A program made the position numbers and the translations under genes. This document shows positions 9,729-18,938 of a DNA stretch of 64,000 bases, piece after piece. How positions within the stretch are numbered: position 1 is the first letter of the stretch; the number at the start of each line of letters is the position of its first letter. The notes beneath the pieces were generated by a model, which was not told the DNA's origin, did no database searches, and saw only the letters and a list, made by a program, of their open reading frames with translations. This DNA is from CAWKAO01 sp963847665 (GTDB lineage: Bacteria > Actinomycetota > Humimicrobiia > Humimicrobiales > Humimicrobiaceae). Where the stretch lies: positions 558,001 through 622,000 of the forward strand of contig CAWKAO010000002.1 in NCBI GenBank assembly GCA_963847665.1. Reading direction: 5' to 3'.

Positions 9729-11828
9729 CTATTGTATTCTTATTCTTACATCACCGGCAATAGAACCTTCACCATCTTGCTTGACAAACAATGGATTTAT
9801 ATCCATTTCTATTATATCAGGAAAATCAATTACTAGTTGAGAAATTTTTAAAAGCACTTCAATTATGCTATTGATATCAGATGGTTTTTCTCCCCTTACT
9901 CCCTTTAAAAGACCTACAGATTGTATTTCATTTATCATCTCTCTTGCATCGGAAAAAGTAATCGGGGCTATCCTGAAAGAAACATCTTTCAGGACCTCGA
10001 CATAGATGCCGCCGAGTCCGAACATGATCATATGGCCGAACTGTGGATCTTTATTTACGCCGATAATGACTTCCTTTTTTTCAGTGATCATCTCCTGTAT
10101 AGATATGCCTTTGATCCTGGCCTTTGGCATATATCTTGCAACATTCATCATAATGGATTCAAATGCTTCTTCAAGTTCAGAATCATCCTGGATCCCTACT
10201 TTTATTCCACCAACATCTGACTTGTGTAAAATATCAGGTGAATCTATTTTAAGTACAATCGGATAACCGATCTCCTTTGTGATCTTTTTTGCTGAATCAA
10301 TTGTCTTTGCGACTTCAGCAACTGGTACCCTTATTTTATATGCTTCCAGAATTTTTCTTGCTTCCATCTCGCCGATTTCAAATTTTTCTTTATTTCTGAA
10401 ATCATCAAAGATCTCACCAACAGTTTTTTTATCAACATCAAAGTTACTATAATCTTCCTGTTTTTTATCCATCCAATATTTCTGGTCGATCATAGCTTTA
10501 AGAGCTTGTACGGCCTCCTCTGGAATTGCAAAATTTGGTATCCCGCTCTTATTAAGATATTCAATACCTTCCTTAACTTCATTTCCGCCCATAAAGCATG
10601 TCACAACAGGGATTTTCCTGCCTGAGTTCCTGATAGCGTTTACAAGAGCCTGGGCAGTTTCTAACCCATTAGTCATTGCCTGAGGGGTTAAGATAACCAA
10701 TATCGAATGCACTTCCTTATCCATAAGCACGACTTCAAAGGTCCGGCCATATCTATCTGCAAGTGCATCACCAAGCACATCTATAGGATTGTATAGATTT
10801 GCAGCAGGTGGAAGAAAAGTCTTTAAGGTTTCATAAGTCTCGGTTTTTATTCCAGCAAGCCAAATATCGTTTTCTTCACATGCATCACTTGCCATGATCC
10901 CGGGCCCACCGGCATTAGTGATTATAACAACATTGTTTCCAGCAGGAAGTGGCTGGTTGGCGAATGCAATTGCAAGATTAAACAAGTCTTTAATAGTCTT
11001 GGCCCTAAGTATTCCAGATTGTTTGAAAGCTGCATCATAAGCCTTGGAAGAGCCGGCAAGCGTACCGGTATGAGACGAAACCGCTTTGGCACCTGCATTA
11101 GTATTTCCAGCTTTTACAACTACGACAGGTTTATGTTTAGTGACTTTTGAACAAACTTTAATGAATTTCTCGCCATTTGTGACACCTTCCAGATAAGCAG
11201 TTATTACATTGGTGCTGTCATCCTTACTCCAATCTTCAAACAGATCTATTTCATTTATATCAGCTTTATTACCCATTGAAACAAATTTAGAAAGCCCTAT
11301 ACCATTGGAATTTGCCCAGTCAAGCATAGCCGTCCCAAGTGCACCTGATTGAGTGACAAAACTTATAGAACCCTTTGGTGGCATATTTGGAGAAAAAGAG
11401 GCATTTAATGGACAATTAAAATCTATCATGCCAAGACAGTTGGGGCCTAATATCCTGATATTGTGTTGCCTTGCTTTTTCAATAAGTTGTCTTTCAAGTA
11501 TCGCACCTTCACTACCAGTTTCCTTAAATCCTGCAGAAATGATGATTGCAAATTTTGTCTTTTTTTCGGCACATTCATCAAGTACTGCAGTTATAAGCTT
11601 ATTTGGAATTACTATTATTACGAGGTCTATGTCATCATTTATTTCTAAAACTGATCCATAGCACTTAATGCCATGCACCTCATTAGCTTTTGGGTTAACA
11701 AGGTATAATTTCCCGGTGTAACCTGAATTCAATATATTATCGACTATAGTATGGCCAACTTTGGTCTCTTCCCTGGCTGCTCCGATGACAGCAACACTTT
11801 TTGGACAAAAAAAATCAGAGAATTTCAA
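9729..11828 (-). CDS. Acetate-CoA ligase (ADP-forming), fused alpha and beta subunits
   Basis: Converts acetyl-CoA, ADP and phosphate to acetate, CoA and ATP, giving substrate-level ATP. The 699 residues have the CoA-binding domain (VAVIGAAREETKVG, about 12-25), succinyl-CoA-synthetase-like domains with the phospho-histidine loop SSHTGTLAG (near 250) and NAGGPGIMASDACE, and a C-terminal ATP-grasp domain (YPIVLKIDSPDILHKSDVGGIKVG and IGVNKDPQFGHMIMFGLGG). The TTG start (11826-11828) follows a clear TAGGAGG. Placed between rpmF and plsX, it interrupts an otherwise conserved core block. With CODH/ACS in the same window it is the natural ATP-yielding exit from acetyl-CoA; related acyl-CoAs are possible substrates. 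Confidence 0.9.
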   Translation of the reverse strand: MKFSDFFCPKSVAVIGAAREETKVGHTIVDNILNSGYTGKLYLVNPKANEVHGIKCYGSVLEINDDIDLVIIVIPNKLITAVLDECAEKKTKFAIIISAGFKETGSEGAILERQLIEKARQHNIRILGPNCLGMIDFNCPLNASFSPNMPPKGSISFVTQSGALGTAMLDWANSNGIGLSKFVSMGNKADINEIDLFEDWSKDDSTNVITAYLEGVTNGEKFIKVCSKVTKHKPVVVVKAGNTNAGAKAVSSHTGTLAGSSKAYDAAFKQSGILRAKTIKDLFNLAIAFANQPLPAGNNVVIITNAGGPGIMASDACEENDIWLAGIKTETYETLKTFLPPAANLYNPIDVLGDALADRYGRTFEVVLMDKEVHSILVILTPQAMTNGLETAQALVNAIRNSGRKIPVVTCFMGGNEVKEGIEYLNKSGIPNFAIPEEAVQALKAMIDQKYWMDKKQEDYSNFDVDKKTVGEIFDDFRNKEKFEIGEMEARKILEAYKIRVPVAEVAKTIDSAKKITKEIGYPIVLKIDSPDILHKSDVGGIKVGIQDDSELEEAFESIMMNVARYMPKARIKGISIQEMITEKKEVIIGVNKDPQFGHMIMFGLGGIYVEVLKDVSFRIAPITFSDAREMINEIQSVGLLKGVRGEKPSDINSIIEVLLKISQLVIDFPDIIEMDINPLFVKQDGEGSIAGDVRIRIQ

Positions 11829-11869
11829 TACTTCCTCCTATATCAAAAATAATCATACTGGCCAAAATA

Positions 11870-12172
11870 TTATTTCGTTATTACTGGTTCTTTATTGTTC
11901 TCAATATCTTTTTCAGATTTATTATTCTGCTTTGTATCTTTTACGCCTTTAGTTTTTTTTGCTTCTTTTTCGCTGCCTTTTGTTTTGCTCTTTTCTTCAA
12001 ACTTTATGATCTCAACATTATTATAATAACCACAGGAAAGGCATACTCGATGTGCCACTTTCTTTGCGTGACACCTTGGACATTCTGTTATACTCATAGC
12101 ATTGAGTTTGAAGTTATTTCGCTTCATATCTCTTTTTGATTTTGATCTCTTATTTTTAGGAACCGCTGCCAA
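11870..12172 (-). CDS. rpmF: 50S ribosomal protein L32 with a long charged tail
   Basis: The first 60 residues are a normal zinc-binding L32: MAAVPKNKRSKSKRDMKR, then CPRCHAKKVAHRVCLSCGYY with two CxxC pairs. Ordinary L32 stops about there; this protein continues for about 40 residues rich in Lys, Glu, Asp and Asn. The start is TTG (12170-12172), six bases after CCAGGAGG. A promoter is visible upstream. The tail is unlikely to fold and its role is unknown; the reading frame shows no break. Confidence 0.93.
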   Translation of the reverse strand: MAAVPKNKRSKSKRDMKRNNFKLNAMSITECPRCHAKKVAHRVCLSCGYYNNVEIIKFEEKSKTKGSEKEAKKTKGVKDTKQNNKSEKDIENNKEPVITK

Positions 12173-12228
12173 TTAAAACCTCCTGGTTAAAATTTATTGT
12201 TACAATCTTGTTATAATTCAAGTAAAAC

Positions 12229-12256
12229 AATATACCATATTAAAAAAATTAATCAA
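12229..12256 (-). promoter_or_regulatory. Predicted sigma-70 promoter of rpmF and downstream genes
   Basis: On the minus strand TTGATT (12251-12256), a 16-base spacer and TATATT (12229-12234) lie about 60 bases before the rpmF start, in the 152-base gap after the coiled-coil gene. Match to consensus is 4/6 and 5/6. Read by eye; AT-rich DNA makes chance matches common. Confidence 0.45.
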
Positions 12257-12324
12257 ATTAAAAAACAAATAAAATTCTCAATATAAATCCTTAAGCATAT
12301 ATGATTTTGTTCTAGGACCGGCTG

Positions 12325-12783
12325 CTATTTTGAAGATTTTAATGATGCTTTAAATTGATCCCTGCTTTTCTCAATAGATGAAAGTATTTTATATAAAACC
12401 GCTTCAAGGCTGGCCAGTTTTTCATCCGCATAGTCCTCTGCTTCAAGTCTTATCGTTCTTGCTTTAGCTTCAGAAATCGAGACTAGTTCGTCTGCTTTCT
12501 TTACAGCGTTGCGCATGATATCACTTTCACTTAGTATTTTTTCAGCTCTCTCTTCTGCATCTCTTATAATATTTATAGATTGCCTCTTCGCTTCTTCAAG
12601 CATGTTCTCTCTTTCTTTGACTATCCATCTTGCCTGTTTGAATTCTTCGGGTAAAATATTTTTTAATTCGTCCAGGATCTCAAATATCTCATTCTCGTTT
12701 ACAATAAAGCTTGAAGAGAAAGGTATTTTTTTACTTTTATTTAAAACTTCTTCAAATTTGTCTATTAATTCCAACGCATCCAT
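12325..12783 (-). CDS. SepIVA/DivIVA-like coiled-coil protein (ATP synthase B-like)
   Basis: A 152-residue, highly charged, almost wholly helical protein: MDALELIDKFEEVLNKSKK at the start, then a long coiled coil (about 40-140) with REREN-, AEERAEKIL- and EAKARTIRLEAEDYADEKL-like stretches. It has no membrane segment. Proteins of this shape next to coaD, rpmF and rnc in actinobacteria include the mycobacterial septation factor SepIVA; they are often misnamed ATP synthase subunit B. Position and form support that family, so a role in cell-pole or septum organisation is inferred. The usual DUF177 gene is missing from the neighbourhood. Confidence 0.65.
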   Translation of the reverse strand: MDALELIDKFEEVLNKSKKIPFSSSFIVNENEIFEILDELKNILPEEFKQARWIVKERENMLEEAKRQSINIIRDAEERAEKILSESDIMRNAVKKADELVSISEAKARTIRLEAEDYADEKLASLEAVLYKILSSIEKSRDQFKASLKSSK

Positions 12784-12795
12784 TTAACACCTCTG

Positions 12796-13278
12796 TTATT
12801 TTTTAAAACTTTCAATAATATCTTTTTCAACTTCAACCGGGACCAGCCCCTTTATGCACCCGCCAAAACTTGCTACTTCCTTTACTGCACTTGAACTTAA
12901 ATAAGCATATTTTGGATTGGTGACAAGAAACAATGTCTCGATCTCAGGATTTAGCTTTTTATTTATTTGAGCCATTTGAAACTCATTTTCAAAATCTGAT
13001 ATCGCTCTTAAACCTTTAATAATTATATTTACTTTTTCCTTCTCCGCTATATCTATCAAAAGACCGTCAAATTCTATCACCTTAATGCTGTTATAATCTT
13101 TAAAAACCCTTTTAATGAATTCTACTCTTTTTGATAGCGAAAACTGAGGCTTTTTTTTTGTACTTTTAGACACTGCTACAATTACTCTATCAAAAACTTT
13201 TGTACATCTCTTTATTACATCTCTATGACCTTCTGTTATCGGGTCATAGGTGCCTGGGCATATTGCAATCTTCTCCAT
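12796..13278 (-). CDS. coaD: Phosphopantetheine adenylyltransferase CoaD
   Basis: Fourth step of coenzyme A synthesis: adenylates 4'-phosphopantetheine. The 160 residues carry the nucleotidyltransferase motif PGTYDPITEGHRDVI (HxGH form, TEGH) near the N-terminus, KGLRAISDFENEFQMA in the middle and YAYLSSSAVKEVASFGG near the end. Normal length. It follows rsmD and lies 12 bases before the coiled-coil gene, a common rsmD-coaD pairing. CoaBC, the preceding two steps, is encoded near 39-40 kb. Confidence 0.96.
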   Translation of the reverse strand: MEKIAICPGTYDPITEGHRDVIKRCTKVFDRVIVAVSKSTKKKPQFSLSKRVEFIKRVFKDYNSIKVIEFDGLLIDIAEKEKVNIIIKGLRAISDFENEFQMAQINKKLNPEIETLFLVTNPKYAYLSSSAVKEVASFGGCIKGLVPVEVEKDIIESFKK

Positions 13279-13334
13279 CAGCTTTTCCTTAGATTTTTAT
13301 ATAGGATACTATTTTATCACCAAAATGAGATTTT

Positions 13335-13847
13335 TTAATAACATTTAGGGTATCTAATCTCATAAGTTATGTCTTTTTTAAAAAAATATTCATAGATCAT
13401 CAGGCTATCATGGTCCAGGATTTTCCGTTGCGGATCAGTCAACAGGCAAAATATTTGTCTCATGGTATCCTGTTCTATTTTATATGGTGGATCTAAAAAA
13501 ACCAAATCAAAAGACTGTTCTTTTAATTCTCCAAGAAATTTAATTATATCATTATGGATGATGGGGTGAACATCATTGATCTCGTTAATATTCTTAAGGT
13601 TTTCCCGTATTAATTTTATTGAATTTATGCTCTGGTCTAAAAAATAGACTTTTTTAGCACCTCTACTTATCGCTTCTATCCCAAGTGAACCTGACCCTGC
13701 AAACAGATCAAGGACCAAGCTTCCTTCTGTAATGTTACTTATGACATTAAAGATACTCTCCTTGACCCTATCCTGGGTCGGCCTAATACTAAGATCGTCA
13801 GGAATTTTTAATTTTTTGCCTTTATATTTTCCGGATATTATTCTGAT
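13335..13847 (-). CDS. rsmD: 16S rRNA (guanine-966-N2)-methyltransferase RsmD, apparent AUC start
   Basis: Methylates G966 of 16S rRNA. The part from 13718 has LVLDLFAGSGSLGIEAISRGA and the catalytic DLVFLDPPYK. The same frame continues upstream as RPTQDRVKESIFNVI and IISGKYKGKKLKIP, both typical of RsmD, so the gene really starts near 13847. Just before this is a TAA stop (13848-13850), and no ATG, GTG or TTG fits. The codon where the family methionine belongs is ATC (13845-13847), preceded by GGTGG. Either a rare AUC start or a base error is present. Length from there is 170 residues, near normal. Confidence 0.85.
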   Translation of the reverse strand: MRIISGKYKGKKLKIPDDLSIRPTQDRVKESIFNVISNITEGSLVLDLFAGSGSLGIEAISRGAKKVYFLDQSINSIKLIRENLKNINEINDVHPIIHNDIIKFLGELKEQSFDLVFLDPPYKIEQDTMRQIFCLLTDPQRKILDHDSLMIYEYFFKKDITYEIRYPKCY

Positions 13848-13933
13848 TTATACCACCAGCTTATAATCTAAAATATTATTATTTTAAATATTTCGAAGCA
13901 GTCAATAGTTATCAGCACAATTTTTGATGTGCT

Positions 13934-15638
13934 TTATTCTATTGAAAAGATATATGGATAAAGGGGTTGGCCGCCATTATGAAATTCTATTTCAATACCA
14001 GGATTATTATCCTTTATTTCTTTCTCTATTACCTTATTATTGTCACTGCTTACATCTTTTCCTAAATAAAAGGTTATTACTTCTTCATCTCCAGATATCA
14101 TATCCCTTGCAAGATCGATTACGGCATCTAAGAGATTTTCAGAGATCACTTTTACTTTACCGTCAAATAGACCGATGTATGCACCTTTTTTTATCTCTCC
14201 TACAAGGAGGTTTGCATCTCTTACAGCTGTGGTTATCTCACCAGTTTTAACTGACTTAAACATCTTTTCCATGTTTTCCATGTTTTCTTCAATATCTGAA
14301 TCAGGATTGAACCCAAGCATAGCCGAAATACCCTGTGGAATTGTAGTTGTGGGAAGTACTTCAATATTTCTTTTAGAGATCTTTTTTGCCTGGTTTGCAG
14401 TAAGTATTATATTCTTATTATTTGGTAGTAAGATAATTATCTCACTATTTATTTTATTTATTGCTTTTACGATTTCATAAGTCGAAGGGTTCATGCTCTG
14501 TCCACCTTTGATGACATAATCGACTCCCAGACTTTTATATATCTCTTCAAAACCGTCACCATTGCAAATAGCTATTAATCCATATATCTTTTTATTTATT
14601 TCGACATCTTCAAGCATCTCACTTGAGGCAGATCTTTTTGTCTGGTCTATCATATTGTTGATCTGTATATCGTGAAGAGTACCTTCCCTTAATGAGCGTT
14701 GCAGGACTTTATTCGGAAAATTTGTATGAACATGTATTTTTACTACCTTATCATTTCCCACTATCAGAGCGCTATCTCCCATTGCCTCTATGTCTTCCCT
14801 TAATCTGATAATATTTACATTATTACCTTTTATGATCATTTCAGTACAATAGATATTTTTAATATCAGATAAGAGGTCTAATTTTTTTAGTCTTATTGCT
14901 TCTAAGTCCTTTTTATCCTTATCTTCTGGAACATCAATGCTTTTTGAGTCTCTCTTATCTTTAATGCTTGTATTATTGGTGTTCCCATTTTTTATACTTT
15001 TTCCTGAAAATTCGGGATTATTTGAATTTTTTAACGCGTTTTTTAACCCTACAAGTATCTCAAGTATACCCTGTGCTCCGGCATCGACAACATTGGCCTG
15101 TTTTAATACTGGTAGTAGGAACGTCGTCCTTAAAACTGATTTTTCGGTTTCTGCAATCATTTTCTCAAGAAGGTCTACATATGAAAAAGAAGTTCCATCA
15201 AGTCGGTCTATCCATTGGGAGATGTCTTTTATTGTCGTGAGCATTGTACCTTCAGTTGGATTCTGTACTGAGCTATAAGCAAGCTCCACTGCAGACCTGA
15301 TAGCCTGTTTCAGGTTTTCCATATCTGATCTCATCAAAGAGGCTTATCTTATCTAAAAAACCTTTTAGTATTTGGGATAATATTACTCCGGAATTTCCCC
15401 TTGCACCCATCAGTGCCCCGTAGGATATCTTTTCAGCAATACTTTTAAGGGTAAAATCGTTTGATTTTTGCAGTTCCTCCTGAATAGATTTTAAAGTCAA
15501 AAGCATATTTGTTCCGGTATCTCCATCAGGTACGGGAAAAACATTTAGGTTGTTTATTTTGACTTCATTTTGTTTAAAATCAGAGATTATCACGGCAGCA
15601 ACCTTATTGATTTCTTTTTCATCAAACTTATTGTTCAT
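13934..15638 (-). CDS. fakA: Fatty acid kinase subunit FakA (DAK2/YloV family), frame broken by one base
   Basis: FakA phosphorylates fatty acids held by FakB (DegV) proteins. The N-terminal part (15273-15638) has the DhaL-type motif NVFPVPDGDTGTNMLLT and GALMGARGNSGVILSQILKGF. The remainder (13934-15337 frame) has NPTEGTMLTTI, VVDAGAQGILEIL and the long FakA C-terminal domain with CNGDGFEEIYKSLGVD and GGQPLYPYIFSIE. The frames switch between about 15325 and 15342; together they give about 565 residues, the family length. One extra base explains it. recG, which often follows, is not here. A partner FakB is not in the window. Confidence 0.88.
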
Positions 15639-15733
15639 ACTATACCCCTGCTTGATTATTAGCCGTATTAAAGATCAATCATAAATTTTAAAACATTTTT
15701 TTAAAAATTACATCAATAGCATTGCATAATATT

Positions 15734-16598
15734 CTAATCGGAAACAAACCAGTTTTTTTCCAAATAATCATTTATGGTCTCTGCTATTAATCTCTGGCCC
15801 TTGACAGAAGGATGAATGCCGTCTGCCTGTATAAAGGTGACCATTTTTATCCATGTCCTCAAAAACCGACCATAGATCTATATAAGGAGTGCCGGTATTT
15901 TCTGATATTGATTTTATTCTTTCATTATAGACTTTAAATATCTCTTTTTGTTTCTTTCTGAATTCTTTACTTTCACTTTCAGGAAATTCCTCATGCACTG
16001 AATTTATACCTAATATTATGACTTTAATATTATCCCCATTAAGGTTGCTTATGATTTCTCTATAATTCTTTTCAAATTCTGTAATGCTTAAATATGGGAC
16101 CATATATCTTCCTTCTTTTTCAAAATATAATCCTCCCCAACCTGATCGGTCATCTACAAATCTACTCAGCATTGCATCATTGAGACCAAAGTTTACGATT
16201 GTAAGATCAGGTGAGAACCTTGTTACATCTCTTTCAACCCTTTTTAGTCCACCATATGTTGTATCACCACCTATACCTGAATTTATGATAACCACATCCT
16301 TCAGTTCAGTCTGAAGCAGGTCTCCAAGAATATAAGGATAAGACTCAGTTGTTTTTAAATTCCAGCCGAAGGTCACAGAGTCACCAAAACATAATACTAT
16401 TTGTCCGGCTTCTTTTAATGACGAGATTTTTATAGATCTGGTCTCCAATCTTAAACCCGGGTAGTTAAAGGAGATAACTGATGAAAGTCGCTCTACTTTT
16501 TTGGAAAAACAGGTACATGAAAAAATACCTGCAACAAAAATACAGGATATAATAATTAAGAAGCTCCTGGTCATATATACCAAATATCTTTTTAGCAT
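15734..16598 (-). CDS. SGNH/GDSL-family secreted esterase or lipase, frame broken near the C-terminus
   Basis: N-terminal hydrophobic signal (residues 9-30, ending IFSCTCFS) suggests export, perhaps as a lipoprotein although the lipobox is not ideal. The SGNH blocks are visible: CFGDSVTFG (nucleophile Ser), GIGGDTTYGG, NFGLND, and in another frame the catalytic DGIHPSVKGQ. The first frame ends at 15768; moving by one base near 15830-15836 restores DGIHPSVKG and a natural end at 15734. Thus the catalytic Asp-His pair is present in the DNA but separated by a frameshift. Substrate is unknown. It follows a strong hairpin, so it is probably transcribed apart from the NADH module. Confidence 0.75.
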
Positions 16599-16620
16599 CT
16601 TAATAATGAGGCTCCAATAA

Positions 16621-16679
16621 TAAATAAATAAAGCTTTCCTTACAATATCAATAGAATACAGGAAAGCTTTATTTATTTT
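16621..16679 (-). terminator. Long inverted repeat, probable terminator of the NADH-module operon
   Basis: Two 20-base arms (16621-16640 and 16660-16679) are complementary at 19 of 20 positions around a 19-base loop; the core is AGGAAAGCTTT. On the minus strand it lies about 20 bases after the HoxU-like stop and before the GDSL gene, and its 3' arm is T-rich. An intrinsic terminator or mRNA-stabilising hairpin is the likely role. Confidence 0.65.
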
Positions 16680-16700
16680 AAGTCAAACTATTTTTCTTTT

Positions 16701-17342
16701 TTATATTTCTGAGACCTGCGGAATCCTCTCAATACCAAAATTAGAAGGAAAGACGCCTGTCGGACAAATATCCATACACTCCATGCAATCTACACATTTT
16801 TTAAAATAGGACGAATCCGGGATAAAGGTGACTTTTTTATTTGTACCCCTGCCTACAAACCCTATTGCATTTTCTTTTTTTACTTCTGCGCAGTATCTCA
16901 CGCACAAACCACAAAGTATGCAATAATCATTTTCTTTATGGTAGCGGGTCTCCACAAGGCCATATTTCTTTGCAAGAATTTTTATTTCTTCATTATATGG
17001 AAAAAGTGCTAGATATAATTCCACAAGGTGCTTTCTTACTTCAGCGACCTTAGGACTATCTGTAGACACCTGGAGTCCTTCTTCTACAGGATATGCGCAT
17101 GATGCGACAAGCCTGCTTTTGCCCCTTTTTATTATCTCGACAAGACATAACCTGCATGCACCATGAGGTTTTATTTTTTCGTGATAGCATAAAGTAGGAA
17201 TATGTATACCGGCTTTTTGCGCTGCCTGCAACAAAGTACTGCCCTTCTCAATACTGACTGACTGGTTATCAATAAAAACAGTGACGGTCCTGTTTTCATT
17301 TTTTTTAGATTCGTCTTTTTTTTCTTTAGAAACAGTATCCAT
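16701..17342 (-). CDS. HoxU/NuoG-like iron-sulfur subunit of an NADH-linked oxidoreductase
   Basis: The 213-residue protein has a plant-type [2Fe-2S] domain (Cys52, 63, 66 and 82: LCYHEK, GACRLCLVE, ASCAYP) and two C-terminal [4Fe-4S] motifs (CILCGLCVRYC near 142 and CVDCMECMDICP near 190). The His/Cys [4Fe-4S] motif normally between them in NuoG, HoxU and HydA is absent, and there is no hydrogenase H-cluster domain. It should pass electrons between the NuoF-like flavoprotein and an unseen catalytic partner. It starts with ATG after AAGGGAG and is last in the operon Fur-NuoE, thioredoxin-like, NuoF-like, HoxU-like. Partner candidates are an [FeFe] hydrogenase or formate dehydrogenase elsewhere. 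Confidence 0.8.
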   Translation of the reverse strand: MDTVSKEKKDESKKNENRTVTVFIDNQSVSIEKGSTLLQAAQKAGIHIPTLCYHEKIKPHGACRLCLVEIIKRGKSRLVASCAYPVEEGLQVSTDSPKVAEVRKHLVELYLALFPYNEEIKILAKKYGLVETRYHKENDYCILCGLCVRYCAEVKKENAIGFVGRGTNKKVTFIPDSSYFKKCVDCMECMDICPTGVFPSNFGIERIPQVSEI

Positions 17343-17372
17343 TATAAAGTTCTCCCTTATTTAAAATATTAT

Positions 17373-18938
17373 TTATTTTATATTTTCAGTGATTTCCACT
17401 TTTTCCTGTTTTTCTTCCATAAGTCCTGTATTTCTCGTTATTGCACTGAACTTGGTTGGACATTCCTCTATACATGCTCCACACTTTATGCATAATTCTT
17501 GATTGATTTTATGTACTTCTTTTGGCTTGCCTGAAATAGCATTTACAGGACAGACTTTTACGCATCTTGTACATCCGGTACATTTATTTTCAATGATCTC
17601 ATATTTTATTAGCGGTTTACATACCATTGCCGGACAGGCCTTATAGTAAATATGGGCACCGTATTCCTGCCTGAAATATTTTAATGTAGTAACGACAATA
17701 TTCTGTGCCGTATTGCCAAGAGCGCACAATGAAGTATTTTCAAGTATGCTTGAGAGGTCTTCAAGCAATTTTAAATCCTCTACCTTACCTTCACCATTTA
17801 TGATCCTCTCATAGATATAAGTCATCTGTCTAAGGCCCTCCCTGCATGGGACACACTTACCACAGGACTCATCAGCGAGAAATTTTATGAAATAATATGC
17901 TACATTTACCATACAGTCAGATTCATCCATTACTATCATTCCGCCGGAACCCATCATAGAACCTGCCTTGTATAACTCGTCAAAATCAACAGGTAGATCG
18001 AGTAAGGATTCAGGTATAACTCCCCCTGAAGGTCCACCGGTCTGAACTGCCTTAAATTTTTTACCGTCCTTTATCCCACCACCGATCTTATAGATTATAT
18101 CCCTCAGCGTGATTCCCATCGGGACCTCTACAAGGCCGGTATTGTTTACTTTACCTACAAGTGAGAATATCTTTGTGCCACTGCTGTTGCTCGTCCCAAT
18201 ATTTTTAAACCATTCGGGGCCTTTATTTATAATGTGAGGAATATTAGCATAGGTCTCTACATTATTTAGATTTGTTGGTTTTCCCCACAGACCACTAATG
18301 GCGGTATGTATATATTTTAACCTTGGTTCTCCTACATTGCCTTCTATGGCGCTCATAAGCGCACTTGATTCTCCTGAAACAAAAGCTCCAGCCCCTCTGT
18401 GTACCTTTACATCAAAATCGAAACCCGAACCCATGATATCATTACCTATCAATCCAATTTTTCTTGCCTGTTCTATTGCAAACTCTATATTTTTTACAGT
18501 CTGTGGATACTCCTGTCGTACATAGATAAAACCCTGGTTTGAGCCTATGGTATACGCTGAAATTATAAGACCTTCAAGTACACTATGGGGGTTGCCTTCA
18601 AGAATACTTCTATCCATATACGCCCCAGGGTCACCTTCGTCAGCATTTACAATTACATACTTAGGGCTATCCTTAGAATTTTTTGTTGTTTCCCACTTTG
18701 TGCCTGCTGGAAAACCTCCGCCGCCTCTTCCTCTAAGATTTGATAGTTTTATTTCTTCTAAAACTTCTTCCGGAGTCATTTTATTTAATATCCTTGCAAG
18801 TGCCTGATAGCCACCAATCATTATATAATCATCTATATTTGAAGGATCTATTTTTGAGTTATTGTCAAGGATGATCCTTTCCTGGAATTTATAGAAGGGT
18901 ATGTCTGTTTCTTTTAAAGTACTGTTTACCTTCTTCAT
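17373..18938 (-). CDS. NuoF/HydB-like NADH-binding flavoprotein with extra ferredoxin domain
   Basis: Oxidises or reduces NAD(P)H through FMN. The 521 residues contain the NADH/FMN region (LRGRGGGGFPAGTKW and NADEGDPGAYMDRS), a SLBB-like section, the NuoF [4Fe-4S] motif ESCGKCVPCREG, and at the C-terminus two more [4Fe-4S] motifs (CTGCTRCVKVCP and CIKCGACIEECP), as in HydB of electron-bifurcating hydrogenases. The thioredoxin-like domain normally at the N-terminus is in the preceding, overlapping ORF (18889-19308). No ribosome-binding site precedes the ATG at 18938 and the residues TLKETDIPFYK continue HydB-like sequence, so the two were probably one gene of about 640 codons broken by one base near 18912-18929. 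Confidence 0.9.
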   Translation of the reverse strand: MKKVNSTLKETDIPFYKFQERIILDNNSKIDPSNIDDYIMIGGYQALARILNKMTPEEVLEEIKLSNLRGRGGGGFPAGTKWETTKNSKDSPKYVIVNADEGDPGAYMDRSILEGNPHSVLEGLIISAYTIGSNQGFIYVRQEYPQTVKNIEFAIEQARKIGLIGNDIMGSGFDFDVKVHRGAGAFVSGESSALMSAIEGNVGEPRLKYIHTAISGLWGKPTNLNNVETYANIPHIINKGPEWFKNIGTSNSSGTKIFSLVGKVNNTGLVEVPMGITLRDIIYKIGGGIKDGKKFKAVQTGGPSGGVIPESLLDLPVDFDELYKAGSMMGSGGMIVMDESDCMVNVAYYFIKFLADESCGKCVPCREGLRQMTYIYERIINGEGKVEDLKLLEDLSSILENTSLCALGNTAQNIVVTTLKYFRQEYGAHIYYKACPAMVCKPLIKYEIIENKCTGCTRCVKVCPVNAISGKPKEVHKINQELCIKCGACIEECPTKFSAITRNTGLMEEKQEKVEITENIK

